Of a stretch of 64,000 nt of DNA, positions 33,870 to 45,770 are shown piece after piece; positions within the stretch are counted from its first letter, which is position 1, and each line of letters starts with the position of its first letter. Both the position numbers and the translations under genes were made by a program. This stretch comes from Cycas panzhihuaensis (Eukaryota; Cycadophyta). The stretch is taken from assembly GCA_023213395.1 (NCBI GenBank), contig CM041465.1, positions 26,543,741 to 26,607,740 of the forward strand. Reading direction: 5' to 3'. Under the pieces are notes generated by a model, which did not search any database, was not told the DNA's origin, and worked only from the letters and a program-made list of their open reading frames with translations.

Positions 33870-36720
33870 GCCACCCTTCAAGACAAAGTTGTATGGTACA
33901 TTGATTCAGAGCCTCACGACATATGACCAACAGTAAAGAATGGTTTGAAGAATCGGTCCATATACCGATAAACTGTGGAACTTGGAGATAAGTACCCCTT
34001 GAAATCAAAGGCATTGGAACCGTGGCAAAGTGACAATTGAAAATAAAGGTATGAATTGAAAATGTTCTCTATGTACCGTGTCCGAAAATGAATCTCCTTT
34101 CGCTTTCTCAACTCAAAAGGAAAGGATTGTGTCTCGTGTTTGATGAAAAGGTTTTGCCTTATATTTGATAGCAAAGGAAATGTAATTGCAAAAGGAGTCG
34201 AGAAAATGATTCTGCATTTGTCGCCGCAACTGCTTAATCGATGTAAAAGCATTTTCTCGTACGAACCATAATAACGAAATATGGCATTTTAAGTATGGTC
34301 ATCTTCCCATAGATAAGTTGAAGAATATGGAGAAGACTAGATTAGTAAGTGGCTTGCCACATTTCACATCCGATCAATTCTTTTGCAAAGATTGTCAATT
34401 TGGTAAACAAATGTAATGCCCTTTCAAGAAAGTAAATGGCGGCAAAGGAGAAATTAGAACTAGTCCACACCGATCTCGTGGACCATTTACCCCTCTTTCT
34501 CATTAGAAAAAAGAAATACTTTATTACTTTCATAGATGATCTAACAAGGAAAGTCCGGGTCTATTTCTTACATACTAAGTCGAAGCTTTAGATGCATTCA
34601 AAGAATTCAAAGTCGGGCCGAATTGGAGAGCAATACCAAAGTCAAATGCATTCGATCCGACGGAGGGGAGAATACATCTCACGTGATTTTATGAACTTTT
34701 GCAAATCCAGAGGAATTGAAGACAACTCACAACTCCATACACACCTCACCCAACGGAGTTCTTTGAAAGAAAGAATCGAACCATTGTTGAAATGGCACGT
34801 TGCATGATACATTCCAAGAATGTATCAAAACGACAATGGTCAAGCGTAAGTACATCATGCTATTTGATGAATAGAAGCCCAACAAGGGCGCTTGAAAATC
34901 TCACTCGGAAGAAGCATGGATGGAAGGAAGCGGACATAAGTCACCTAAAGGTATTTGGTAGTCAAGCTTTTGTTCACATTCCGCATAAGAAAAGATGAAA
35001 TTAGACTCAAAAAGTCTAGAATGCATAATGATCGGATATAGTAAAAACTCAAAAGCGCACAAATGCATAGATCCTAAAACTAACAAGATCTATGTCACAG
35101 AGATGTTGTTTTCAATGAAGAAAACAAAACCTCCGACAATCTCGAGAAATTGAAATGATTACTCATCCCGCTCCGGATGTAAAGGATTCAAACACATCAA
35201 CTTCGATGAATCTTCGCCTTGATTCAACTTGATTCTAATCAGAAATTGACGGAGTCACCCAACAGAAAGTAACAAAGTTCCAAAATGGTATTTAAAACCA
35301 TAGAAGAAAGCAAAGGGAAATTCTCCCCATAGAACTAGAAGTCAAAACCAAAAGCCTTGGCATGCAAGATAGAACCACAATCCTTTGAAGAAGCCAAGGT
35401 GATGTAGAATGGAGAAAAGGAATGGAGATTGAATTTGCGCCGATTATGAAAAATGAAAGTTGGGAATTGGTTAATTTGCCTCCCAACAAATCGGTTGTGG
35501 ATTGCAAGTGGATCTTCAAAATTAAAAGAGGTTCAAATGGCCGAGTAGAAAAATACAAGGCGGACTTGTTGCTGCTACGGATACACTCAAATGTAAGGCA
35601 TAGACTATGAAGAAACCTTCTCACCGGTTGCCAAACTAAATACAATCGACAATTATTGCACCGGCAACACACAAAAATTGGAAAGTATATCAATTAGATG
35701 TTAAAAGTGCTTTCCTAAATGGAGAAATTCAAGAAGAAGTCTATCCGTCTCAACTTTGAAGGATATATTGAATCGGGACAAGAACATCCGTCTGCAGTTA
35801 AAAAGGCCTTGTATGGGTTGAAACAAGCACCTCGAGCCCGGTATGCCAAGCTTGGCGAAACATCCGTGAGTATGGATTCCAAAGGAGAGTCGACTCAAGC
35901 ATGTATACAAAGTCGAAGAGCGGTAAAATAACTATAATAGCAATATATGGATGATATGATTCTCACAGCAATGACGATGATTCTATTGCGGACATCAAAA
36001 ACAACTAGGAAACAAAAACAAATGAAATGATGATTAGGATTGCTAAACTATTATTTGGGAATTCAAGTTGAACAGCAAGATGGCTCAATCACCATGAGTC
36101 AAGGTAGATACGTCAGTGATCTGTTAACCAAGTTCAAAATGGAAAACTGCAATTCCTACGCAACCCCAATGGAAGTCAACTGCAACCTTGTCCCAGATCC
36201 AACAGAGGTAAATAGTAATCCAAACTTGTATGCACAACTTGTTTAAGTTTAATTTATCTCACAAAGAACTAGACTCGATATTGCTCTATGTGAGCTTGAT
36301 CTCCAGATACATGCATGAACCCAAGAGACACTAGAATGCCGCCAAAATCTTAAGATATCTCAAAGGGACAATAGATCTAAAGCTAAAGTACTCAAGAGAA
36401 AATCCCTTTCACTTAAATGGGTTCTGACTCTCAAGGCGGTGGTGATAAAGAACAAAGAAAATCGACTAGTGGATACCGCTTTTTGGGATCTTCACCAATA
36501 TCTTGGAGCCGCAAGAAACAACCAACATCAAGAATCACATCAATGTATACAAGTCGTGGTAAGTGCCACCACGTAAGTTTGGCTCGGGCAACTCGAAGAT
36601 CCGAAGTGTCACAAGCAATAGCTACAGACCTCTTCGTGATAATCAAAGTGCCATCAAGTTAACAAAGAATCACGTATTCCATGCAAGAACAAAACACATA
36701 GAAGTTCAAAGATCACTTCA
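33870..36720 (+). pseudogene. Element E pol: protease, integrase, RT, RNase H, frame broken many times
   Basis: The protease start (WYIDS) is near 33893 with a base lost inside the expected DSG. Integrase occupies about 34380-35000, with FGSQAFVHIP near 34960. RT begins near 35420 (WELVNLPPNKSVVDCKWIFK) and has YMDDM at 35944-35958. The RNase H region extends to about 36720. Between these anchors the frame changes about every 100-250 bp by single-base losses, while the amino acids within each segment still fit the family well. Confidence 0.9.
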
Positions 36721-36861
36721 TTCCACAAAACCTCCAAAATAAACAAATACATCTAAAATATTCTCCAACTCAAAATCAACTCCCACACATTCTAACAAAA
36801 CCCTTGGGAAAGGACCGCTTTCCAAATATTAAGAGAGAAAATTGGATTAGTGAGATAAAAG

Positions 36862-36873
36862 ATTAAGAGAGGG
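36862..36873 (+). promoter_or_regulatory. Element E polypurine tract
   Basis: ATTAAGAGAGGG directly precedes the 3' LTR. Confidence 0.8.
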
Positions 36874-37059
36874 TGTTAGAATATAATGTTATATCACTAA
36901 TCCAAAGTCATTAAGTTAAAAAAGGCCACTTGTCAACTTCTCATTATAGGAGTTAAAGGTAGTTGGTTCCTGACATTGTATAAATGTACATCTTCTTCAT
37001 GAATACAAGTATGTGCTGTCTCTCAAATTTCCTTGTTCTCCTCTGTCTTTGTCTTAACA
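36874..37059 (+). repeat. Element E 3' LTR
   Basis: This 186-bp copy shows no difference from 32094-32279 when compared by eye. It is followed by the TSD TCCTC. Confidence 0.96.
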
Positions 37060-38544
37060 TCCTCGAGCGGCTTTAAGCCCCCCAAACCTTCCCTCTTGCC
37101 TCGTGCTGTCCTTGGAACTCAAACAAGGGTTTGTTGGCCCTTCCTTAGCCGCTCAAATCAGCGATGTCACATGTTGCAGTGCTGGTTTGGGGGCTTAGGC
37201 TTAGGTCTGAGTGACTCACATAAGTCCTGACCGCTTGTTCTTTGCCCGACTCTTCTCCCCTGGCGGTTTGCTCTCCATAGCACCCCGGCTTGCCGTAGGT
37301 CTTCTTTGGCTCCTTTCAACTCCCTTGCTACTATTTCCAGCCATCCTCCTTGGCCTTGCCCTTGCTGCCTTGTGGCCTTGGAGGGGGGTTAGGGTTGTTC
37401 CTTGTGGGAGTTGGGCCACTCTGAGGCTTACCGGTTACTTTCCTTTCGCTTTGGTCGTCCTCTTTTACATATTATCATCATTGGATTGATGCTAACACAT
37501 ACGTGTTTAAGTTTATATTTGTATTACATAGACATGTATTGTTAGGATCTTGTAATTGCATGTTAGTACCCTTTCTCCAGAAAGGGGGAGGTTGTCGTTG
37601 CTTGCAGGTGCTTAGAGAGCGCAAAGGGTATTTTCCACTCGTTCCATTGCCAGTAAGTGCTCCTACGCATGTTGTACTTTCATACTTCATTAGTTACTAG
37701 TATTTGGTTTCTTTCTTTCCTTGGTTTTGTACTTTAGTATTTTTCCAGGAAAGGTAAGAGAGCCCCTCATTCCAATCCGCCGCGATGCTTCACATCTGCC
37801 GCACCTTGTGGAGTAGTTTTGGTGTCCCTCGGGAGTACCATCGTCACGTACGCCTCCGGTTCGGGTACATGCTTCACTCCACCCCCCTACTCTTTCCTTT
37901 TAAATTTCTTTTCAGAAGTAGTAATTAACTCATTGGAAATCAAAAGGGGAACTTAACTCTACTTTCGGTTCATGCTTTATTTATTTCGTTGCATGCATCT
38001 TCTCTACCCATAGGAAAAGGTCATAGGAACTGCTCCTTCTCACCTTTCCTCTCTCTTTGCCATGCAAGCTTCTTGCTCCCCGTATTACTTGTGTGTTTGG
38101 TTAGTTTGCTTAAGCATACCTTGACCTACCTTCTTGGGTCATCCCTCTTGCTTTCCTTTGGTTCCCCACTTCGCCGGATAACCAAAGTGACCCCGTCCAT
38201 AGGCCAACCGCTTGCCCATCCTTCTTTGTTTCCTGTTGCTTTAGGAAAACCCTTGAAGGTTCATCTCCTTCCCCTTCTGGCCATCCAAGGGTGGGAGGAT
38301 CCTTCCCTCAGGTCAACCCAGGCTAACCCTACACCTCCTCGCCTCTTGTTCGAAGTGGTGGGGGGATCACCCTTTGGTAGCTATATTCCATTGTAAGTCC
38401 TGAACTCGCGCTCCGGCGCACGGGGCACCTTGTGTGGTATTTACCCTACTTATAGGCCTCTCTCTCAATCATATTATCACCCGCTCTTACCGTACCTATT
38501 TAGTTAGGTAGCTATCCTGTAGACGCGCATACACCCTCTAAGAG

Positions 38545-38669
38545 AGCAATTTGTGAAAGGGAAATAATATCCCAAATCGACCAAGAGTATTAGCGTACCC
38601 TAAAGGAAGGGGTAATTAAATGACCATTTCTCAGGAGAAAAAGATGACCCTTTAGGATTGGTACAGAAG
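38545..38669 (+). pseudogene. LINE ORF1 C-terminal remnant
   Basis: The frame just upstream of ORF2 reads as a basic tail (RTLKEGVIK, PFLRRKR and PFRIGTEGP separated by stops). Such tails end ORF1 or lead into ORF2 in plant L1 elements. It marks the right border of the GC-rich insertion to within some tens of bases. Confidence 0.5.
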
Positions 38670-41600
38670 GCCCCTAGGTTGGTCATGAGGATATTATCCT
38701 GGAATGTTAGGGGCCTAAATTCCCCCTCTAAACATAGAGCTATCAAGAAACTAAAAACTAGAATGGGAGGGGATATTATGATGTTACAGGAAATAAAACT
38801 TGAGAAGGATAAAGAATTAGAGGTGAAAAATAAGATTTGGAGGAATGGGGAGATGTTGGAAAAAGAGGGGTCTCTTGGCTCAGGTAGTATGGTAGTTCTT
38901 TGGAACCCAAAATTCTGGCAAGGGATAGCTATGGCTCAGGAAGATCACTTCATGACTGTTTGATTTACCTGCAGGAGAACGAATATCCAATGGCTTGCCA
39001 CCAATATCTATACTCCTACAATGGTAGAAGGAAGAAAGAATCTTTGGGACAGGATCATGGATGTCCACAAAGATTGGAAGGGCCCTTGGCTAGTTACATA
39101 GGACTTAAATATGGCCCTATCCTTGGGAGAAAAGAAAGGGGGTCTAAAGGGATGGTCCAAGAGCATGTCAGACCTGGGGGATTTCTTACAGAAAGGTGGG
39201 CTGTTGGATATCCTGCTTAGAGGGGCTAGGTACACCTGGTCAAATAGGAGATTGGGGGACAATCACATCTAGATAAAGTTAGATAGGGTGTTGATCAACT
39301 ATGAATGGACGAGGCTCCATGAAGATATCAAATTAGAGGCACTATAGAAGGTGGCCTCTAATCGTTCACCTCTAATATTGGAGTTTAATACCTTAGGTAA
39401 ACACCATAGGGCCCCATTTTGGTTTGAGCTTATATGACTTAGGCACCCAGATCTTAGGGACCAGGTTAAGGAATGGTGGAGTACCCCAATGGTAGGGCAT
39501 GCTATATTTAGGTTCTCAAAAAAGTTGAATTGGGTTAAAAGACAAATTAAAGTTCAGAGCAAAGAAGTCTTTGAGAACATTTTCGAGGCCAAAAGCAAAC
39601 TTCTTGAGGAGCTTAATATGGTTGAGGGTAGAATCTAGGAGGACGATAGGTCCACCATTTTGGACCAGATGGAACGTTTAATTACCAAAAACTTGGAAGA
39701 TGTGTTGGCCAAAGAGGAAATCCATTAGAAACAGAAGTCCAAAGCACTCTAGTTATTAGAGGGAGACAGAAACACTATTTTTTTTCATATGTCTAGACTA
39801 AAACATAGGTCTTGTAATAGAATAAATACTCCGTATAACAGGGATAGAGTTAATCATAAGACAGAAGAAGAAATTAAGGGCATAGTGGTGGAATACTTCA
39901 AGGATTTATTTGAAGAACCTGACTTCTAGGAGACAAACTTAATAAAGGATCTTATGAGATATATCATAAAGCTAATCAAAGAATATCAAAACAGAAAGTT
40001 GACAGATCCTCTTATGCTAGAGGAAGTGGAGAAGGCCCTCTTCAATATGGGTCAGGACAAAGCTCCTAGGCCAAATGGTTTCCCTCTAGGTTTTTTCCAA
40101 GAATTATGGGATATAATCAAGGAGGATCTAAAAGTAGCTCTGGATGAATTCCTTGAGAAGAAAATAATTTTAAAGGAGTGGCAGGCTACCTTCCTAGTGC
40201 TAATCCCAAAGAAGGAAGGGGTGAAAGCCATGAAGGAGTTTAGATCGATAAGCCTCTATAATATAAAATACAAAATCCTTACTAAAATTCTGGCGAATAG
40301 ACTAAAGGAATACTTGTCGCTTATCATATCTCCAAATCAGGACGGATATATGAAAGGTAGACAAATCTTGGATGGTATTATAGTGGTCCATGAGATGGTC
40401 CATTAGGTTTACCACAGGAAAGAAGCTGGTATGATTGTGAAAGATAGATCCAACATCGGTAATTTGTAGGTTTACCAAAGCTTATGACTGGGTGGCTTAG
40501 GACTACTTAACTGATTGTCTCTAGGCTTTCGGCTTTGATAAGGTTTGGAGGGATTAGATGAGGTGTTGTATATCCAACCCATCTTTTTTTGTATTGATAA
40601 ATAGTACTTCGAATCCCTTCTTCTTTAGTTTTAGAGGATTAAAGAAAGGGGATCCCTTATCCCCCTATCTGTTTATCATTATGGCAAAAATATTAGGGAG
40701 GGCAGTTGAGGAGGCTAGAAGGAAAGGTTGGGTGTATAGGCTAAATCCCTCATCTAGCACTGATAATATTATTCATCATCAGTTCGTCGATGATAACATC
40801 TTTATAAGTAAGGCGGCCCTAGGGGAAGCTAGAGAATTTAAGATGAGGCCCTAGGCTTATGAGAGGGCTACAAATCAAAGAATTAACCTAGAGAAGAGCT
40901 CTATCTTCTTTATTAACACCCCTGAGAGATTGTAAAGGAGGATCAGTAGGGAGATGGAGATCCCTATCAGACCTCTCTTAACCACTTACCTAGGGATGCC
41001 TTTATTTGTGGGAAATTTGAGCAAGGCTCTCTGGAATCCGATTATGGACAAGATCTAAAGGAAATTGGCTGGTTGGAAAGGATCCCTCCTTAGTCAAGTG
41101 AGCAAAATTTAGCTGGTGGTAGACTCTTTGCAGAGCATCTTAGTTTACATGATATCATTTTTTAGGATTTTGTGTAAGGTCATTTCGATCTTAGAAGGCA
41201 TTCAGAAAATATTCCTCTGGTCCGATACAGAGGATAAGGATAGAATCCATCTAGTCTCTTGGGACAAAGTCTGTAGGCCCAGGTGGGTGGGTGGACTTAA
41301 CATCAGAAGACTGGGGTTCTTTAATAGGGCCCTCGTGGCCAAGCTTGGTTGGAGACTGGTGAAAGATAAAGGTGCCCAATGGGGTAATATCATTGCCAAA
41401 AAGTATATGGGGGTAAGCACTTCTTGAAAGATAAGGTGGGGGATGTTTCTTGTTCATCTATCTACAAGAGTTTAGTTCATGCGAGACCCATTCTAATTAT
41501 TGGGATGAGATGGAAATTGGAGAATGGGGAAAGCATCAGGTTTTGGGAGGACAAATGGTATGGAAATTACAAACTAAAAGATAGACCCAACATCAGTAAT

Positions 41601-42888
41601 TTGCAGGGTATCTATGAAGAAACCTTCGGTTTAATGGTCAAGGATTACTGGGAGGGTTTAGGGTAAAGATAGAGCTTGGAGATCCCTAGAGGAATTATAA
41701 CAGACTTAAGATTGAGGGGAAAATATTCAGATCCTTAAGAGTGAGTTGAATCAACAGTATATCCCTAAAAGGCCTATAGTTGATACAATTATATGGTCAT
41801 ATTCCTCTTCTAGGGTGTACACCGTGAAGGAGGGTTACAAAACTATATGTATGGAGGAGGGGTTTAATAAGAACCCGTTGTTGGTTGGGGTATAGAAGTT
41901 GGGGCTTATCCCTAAGGTGGTGGTTTTCTGGTGGATTTGTTTATAGAACAAGATATTAACAATTGATAATCTTCACAGGTGAGGCTTTGCCATGCTAAAT
42001 AGATGTGTGCTTTGTAAGAAGGATGAGGAGTCGTTGGACCATATTAGCATTCATGCCCCTTCTCCAAGGGAATTTAGACCTATATCTAGTCCAAACTTGG
42101 GATAGCTTGGGTGTGTCCTAAGACCCTATTAGATCAATGGATGATGTGGAAATCTCCTTTTAGGAGTAACACATTAGGCTTGCTATGGAATTTAATTATG
42201 CTTGTACTAGTATGGACCATTTGGAAGGAACATAATAGAAGAATATTCCAAGGGAAGGAATTGGATGAGTTTAGGCTCTATGAGGTTATTCGTATGGCAA
42301 TAACAGAAATGCTAAAACCTTTGGACGAGGAAGGTGTCCTGAAGAGGGAGGGAAGTATCATGGATGGTTGGGGGATTAGGAGACTAAATATCACTAGTGC
42401 AAAAAGGAGGAAGTACCCTTGGCGACCACCTCTGAAAACTTGGTTAAAATAAATTTTGCTAGGGCATCAGAAGGCAACCCAAGTGAGGTTGTAGGGGGTG
42501 GCCTATGTAGATACCTAAACGGTACAGTCAGGTGGGCCTTTGTAGAATAGTATAGCCAACAGACAAACCATAGTGCTAAATTTAAGGCCAAGCATAGAGC
42601 TATAACTACGATAAATGAGGATGATTGCGATAAGGTGATGATAGAAAGAGATTCTCTAAACATGATCAGGATCTTAAGGGGGGAGACTGAGGCTAATTAG
42701 CACAATGTGGACATGGTGAGGGATGCTCAAGATGTTTTAAGATCCAAACAAAGCACTCAGATTTGGCACACGTATAGGGAGGGCAATGCAACTGCAGATT
42801 GGCTAGCCAATTGGGTGGTTCTAAATAAGAGAATGGAGCTCCTAAGTCTAGTTAGACTAGATGTATTAGCCCAAAGTTGGGAGAACTA
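38670..42888 (+). pseudogene. LINE ORF2: endonuclease, RT, RNase H (dead)
   Basis: The endonuclease start MRILSWNVRGLNSPSKHRAI followed by MMLQEIKL lies at about 38685-38805. RT begins around 39950 (MGQDKAPRPNGFPLGFF, LIPKKEG, FRSISLYN at about 40045-40260). It continues with QDGYMKGRQILDGI, GLKKGDPLSPYLFI and the active-site region FVDDN at 40793-40807. A CVLCKKDEESLDH motif near 42010 fits zf-RVT. The RNase H end QIWHTYREGNATADWLAN lies near 42760-42815. Stops and a few shifts break it. The protein would nick target DNA and prime reverse transcription there. Confidence 0.92.
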
Positions 42889-43034
42889 GTCATTGTGCTT
42901 ATCATAACTTTCTGAGATAGTGTGGGTGTCTAATTCTACTAGGCCATGGGCATGTCATGGTTATATTGTTCTATAGTCGAAAGGCAGTTATTGTAAAAGG
43001 TTTGGGGACCTATTAAAACCCCTTCTATTTTTTT
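42889..43034 (+). other. LINE 3' untranslated region
   Basis: About 150 bp from the end of the RNase H frame to a T run and the start of the TATG tract. No poly(A) tail is visible. Confidence 0.55.
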
Positions 43035-43082
43035 ACCATATATATATGTATATGTATGTATGTATGTATATATGTATGTATG
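43035..43082. repeat. (TA)n/(TATG)n simple repeat at the LINE 3' end
   Basis: A tract of TATATATATG followed by TATG units separates the LINE from element G. It may be the tail of the LINE or target-site DNA. Confidence 0.85.
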
Positions 43083-43085
43083 ACC

Positions 43086-44213
43086 GTCAATCACATTGAG
43101 TGGATCTATCAACAATATTTGATGAAGTGGTCCTAATTCTTTGAAGGTGTGCATGAGCAAATTGCGTTCCACCAAAAGCATCTTCAAAAGAAGTATTATC
43201 AACATTTTGTGCACCATGGAGTTGTTGATAACTTGGTAGTTTTTTTGTGCCAGTTCTATAATTTTTGGTATAATATCATTTTCTATTACACCTTTGGCAC
43301 CCAATTGTTTGATTTCCAGTCCAAGTATTGGGCTGGTTGGATTGTCTCTAATTACTAGATCTAGGTCTAGGTTAATTATTTTAGCCTTGGCCTTGAGACT
43401 ATTTTTGTTGGAGTTGAGGAGCCAGTTGACTAAGAGGACGTTGTCCTTGTTATCTACCTCTTCCTCCTCCATGGGAATTACCACCTCTACGAGAGTATTG
43501 ACCTTGATTTTTGGTATAACAAATATCTTCTTCCACTTCAAAAGTAGCATCAACTGGATCTGATGTAGTGGCAAAGTTGGTATCAAAGGTCTTATCAAAT
43601 TCAATGAACTTATCAGCAAGATCCTCAAAGTTTAGGGTCTTCAAAGTGCCACTAGATTGACGACTTCCCAATAGATTTTTATAATCTGGGATATGGAGAC
43701 ATGACTGAATCAAGAAAGCCCATGTAATGCATTGATTTTTAAAATCTTTATCAATGGCTTGCTTGATTGGACGAAGGAGATTGATTGTCTCACTTGCATA
43801 TCCTTTCTACATTTTCAATTTGTTCATCTTCAGCACTAAGTGAACAAATTCTCTAAGTCTGATTTAGTGTCAAAGTTCTTCTTAAGAACTTTAAGAACTT
43901 TTCATGCTATATCATGTACAGCTTCATCAATGAGATTATGCAGGGAATAATCAGTGACAAACAGTATCCCTGCATGGATTTTATCATCATCAAGTTCCCA
44001 TTGGCGTTTAGCTACAGCTTCAGTGGGAGCAGTTGAAGCACCTCCTCCTGAAGTAGTTGTGGTAGCTGTAGCTACAATAGGTGGTGTAGGTTGTAAGTGA
44101 TCTCTCCATAGACCTTCATACTTTGTAGCATTTCTAACACCAGTGAACCACATGTTCTAATTTTCTTTCCCTTTTAGAATGCAGTTCATATTTTGCTTGA
44201 ACTGTGAAGACAT
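43086..44213 (-). pseudogene. Element G gag (truncated)
   Basis: Starts at an ATG ending at 44213 (MSSQFKQNMNCILKGKEN). Then comes WFTGVRNATKYEGLWRDHLQ, a TTTTSGGGAS linker and WELDDDKIHAGILFVTDYSL (43902-44153). The second half has IPDYKNLLGS and FIEFDKTFDTNF (43450-43713) and a Gly/Arg-rich tail GGNSHGGGRGR. The same motifs in the same order occur in element H at 53470-54240. A shift separates the two halves. The 229-codon frame at 42939-43628 is an alternative frame over this gene. Confidence 0.87.
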
Positions 44214-44376
44214 GGTGTCTTTTTAGAAGGGAAGAAATAAACAAGGGACTATAAAAGTGATGGAAATAAATGACCAATCACTATTTACAAATGAGAAATG
44301 TAATGAAGTAGTGTAGCAGAAGGAAGAAGAAGTGAGAATGGTTACTCAAAGATGAAGGGAGCAACTTAGAGAAAAG

Positions 44377-44514
44377 TCACCAACACTTGTGACAAATATT
44401 AACCTGACACGGTAGGAATATGAGAAGCACTATGATAAAAATTGGCCACTAACACTTGTGGCAAATATTAACCTGACACAGTAGGAATATGAGAAGCACT
44501 GTGATTGTGATTAC
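44377..44514. repeat. Two-copy 69-bp tandem repeat in the G leader
   Basis: The strings AACACTTGTG and GGAATATGAGAAGCACT recur exactly 69 bp apart, with a handful of differences in between. Confidence 0.9.
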
Positions 44515-45404
44515 ACTATGGATCACTTTTTACAAATAAGTAAGTGATCAATATACAAGATTGTAGGCCAATGTAGAAGCTGATATCATTGGGTTTACAC
44601 AACTTGAAACTCAAATGTAGGATGCGTAATCAACCCAATAACCTCTAACTCGTATCCAACGTGTAGTTAATGTTTATGAAGGGATGCCTAGGCTTCTAGT
44701 AGAATTAAGTTAGCCTTCACCCGCAATACCCGCAATCATGCTTGGTGATGAAATCCAAATCACAACGGAGCCCAAGTACTCCCAATCCTCACCCAGTTCA
44801 CCAATGAGCATGTATATACCTCCTCTAAAGAGTTGTACATACATACCCATGGCCATGATGGATATTGGATTGAGTATATTTTAATATTATATTATAGTTT
44901 CAGTTTTCTCGGTTGGTTATCAGGACGATCCTTGATTGAGGCACGATGGTATAGCTAACCAAACCTCACCAATATTCTAGTTTAATCTAGTCCCAACTTG
45001 AAACCCACACCTCCTTTATGGCACGGCATTCTGCCAACCAAGGTATCTCAACCTTGGTGAGTGTGTGAATAGGTACAAGATGGCAGAAAATAGCGTACGT
45101 GATGCGTTCCTTTTAGGAAGAGTAAAAAGATTATCAAATTGCATCAAACATACATTTAAATGAAAATAGAATGCTTGCTTCGAGTGTTTTTAGAGTGCTT
45201 GCTTGAAGTGTCTTTAGAGTACTTGCTTTGAGTGATTTTAGAGTGCTAAAATGCAATGCTAATAAGTGAGTGAGGACACAGAATATTGCTCTGATCCAGG
45301 TGTTTTTTTCTCACTTTTACAATGGACTTTTAAACCTTATAAAAAGAAGGAAGAAATTTTCTTCACTTTTTTTTTTTTTTTTGGTTAATACAAAAGAAAG
45401 TAGT

Positions 45405-45770
45405 CTTCACTAAATCAGTAATAACTTTCTCCCACGATGTCAAAATGGAGTGTTAGTTTTTGTGCTACAAACTAGACTCAGAGCTTCATCTTCAGGAAGT
45501 GGAATCATATCCAAATGAGTTTTGGAAAGTTTTTGGTAGCTCCGCAAAGTTAGGAAATTATATTTTTCTAGAATTCTTACTAAAAATAACTGATGTTCAC
45601 TAAAACAATAATAACTTCCTCATACGACATCCAAATTAGGTGCCAGTTTTTGTGATGGAAAGTAAATCAGAGCCTTATCTTTGAAAATTAGAATCACTTC
45701 AATTGGAGCTCTGTAGAAGATTTTGCAGACCTGTGAAGTTCAGAAATCAAATTATATTTCTGCAAAAAAT
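45405..45770. repeat. Two-copy ~190-bp tandem repeat in the G leader
   Basis: TTCACTAAAWCARTAATAACTT (written with degenerate bases) begins both units 190 bp apart. Further matches include CAGTTTTTGTG/TTAGTTTTTGTG and CAGAGCYTYATCTT. The copies are diverged. Confidence 0.8.

Larger units (their letters stand above)
32094..37059 (+). mobile_element. Element E: young-looking Ty1/copia element with broken frame
   Basis: Two 186-bp LTRs (32094-32279 and 36874-37059) are identical by eye and are flanked by TCCTC (32089-32093 and 37060-37064). Gag and pol are in copia order. CpG sites are well kept. Despite this the coding region is broken by many one-base losses, mostly at doubled or repeated bases, and the primer site also lacks one base. 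At 4966 bp it is near full length. Either a defective copy was mobilised in trans or the assembly has uncorrected indels here. Confidence 0.95.
30900..38540. other. GC- and CpG-rich insertion of unknown origin in LINE ORF1
   Basis: Apart from element E (32094-37059), about 2.7 kb of DNA here differs sharply from the rest of the window: GC-rich, with many intact CpG sites (for example near 31320-31340 and 37790-37860) and pyrimidine-rich plus strand. Open frames of 114 and 135 codons (31543-31887 and 37989-38396) have no motif I know. Splice-like CAGGT/AGGTAA strings occur, but I cannot build a gene. A very long solo LTR of a gypsy element, or a transduplicated host segment, would both fit. 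No terminal repeats or TSD were found. Confidence 0.55.
29187..43034 (+). mobile_element. L1-type LINE, decayed, split by a GC-rich insertion
   Basis: The order is a 5' region, ORF1 with a DUF4283-like domain and CCHC, ORF2 with endonuclease, RT, zf-RVT-like region and RNase H, then a short 3' UTR. This is the architecture of plant L1 elements that carry an RNase H domain. Removing about 30900-38540 leaves about 6.2 kb, close to full length. The 3' end runs into a (TATG)n tract at 43035-43082 rather than a clear poly(A). No TSD could be recognised. The exact 5' end is uncertain. Confidence 0.88.

Noticed and set aside
32270-37075. Shared TCGAGCGGC after both E LTRs as an extended duplication
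   Set aside because: One copy is in the primer site region and the other in flanking DNA after the TSD; the match is coincidental given that TCCTC already accounts for the duplication.
37989-38396. Open frame of 135 codons as a host gene exon
   Set aside because: Open mainly because the block is GC- and pyrimidine-rich; no recognisable domain, and exon borders cannot be supported.
30900-38540. Helitron
   Set aside because: No 5' TC start with a 3' hairpin and CTRR end could be placed at the block borders, and no AT insertion site was identified.
42939-43628. Longest open frame of the window, 229 codons, minus strand
   Set aside because: It is an alternative frame over element G gag and runs into the TATG tract; the true gag motifs are in another frame of the same strand.
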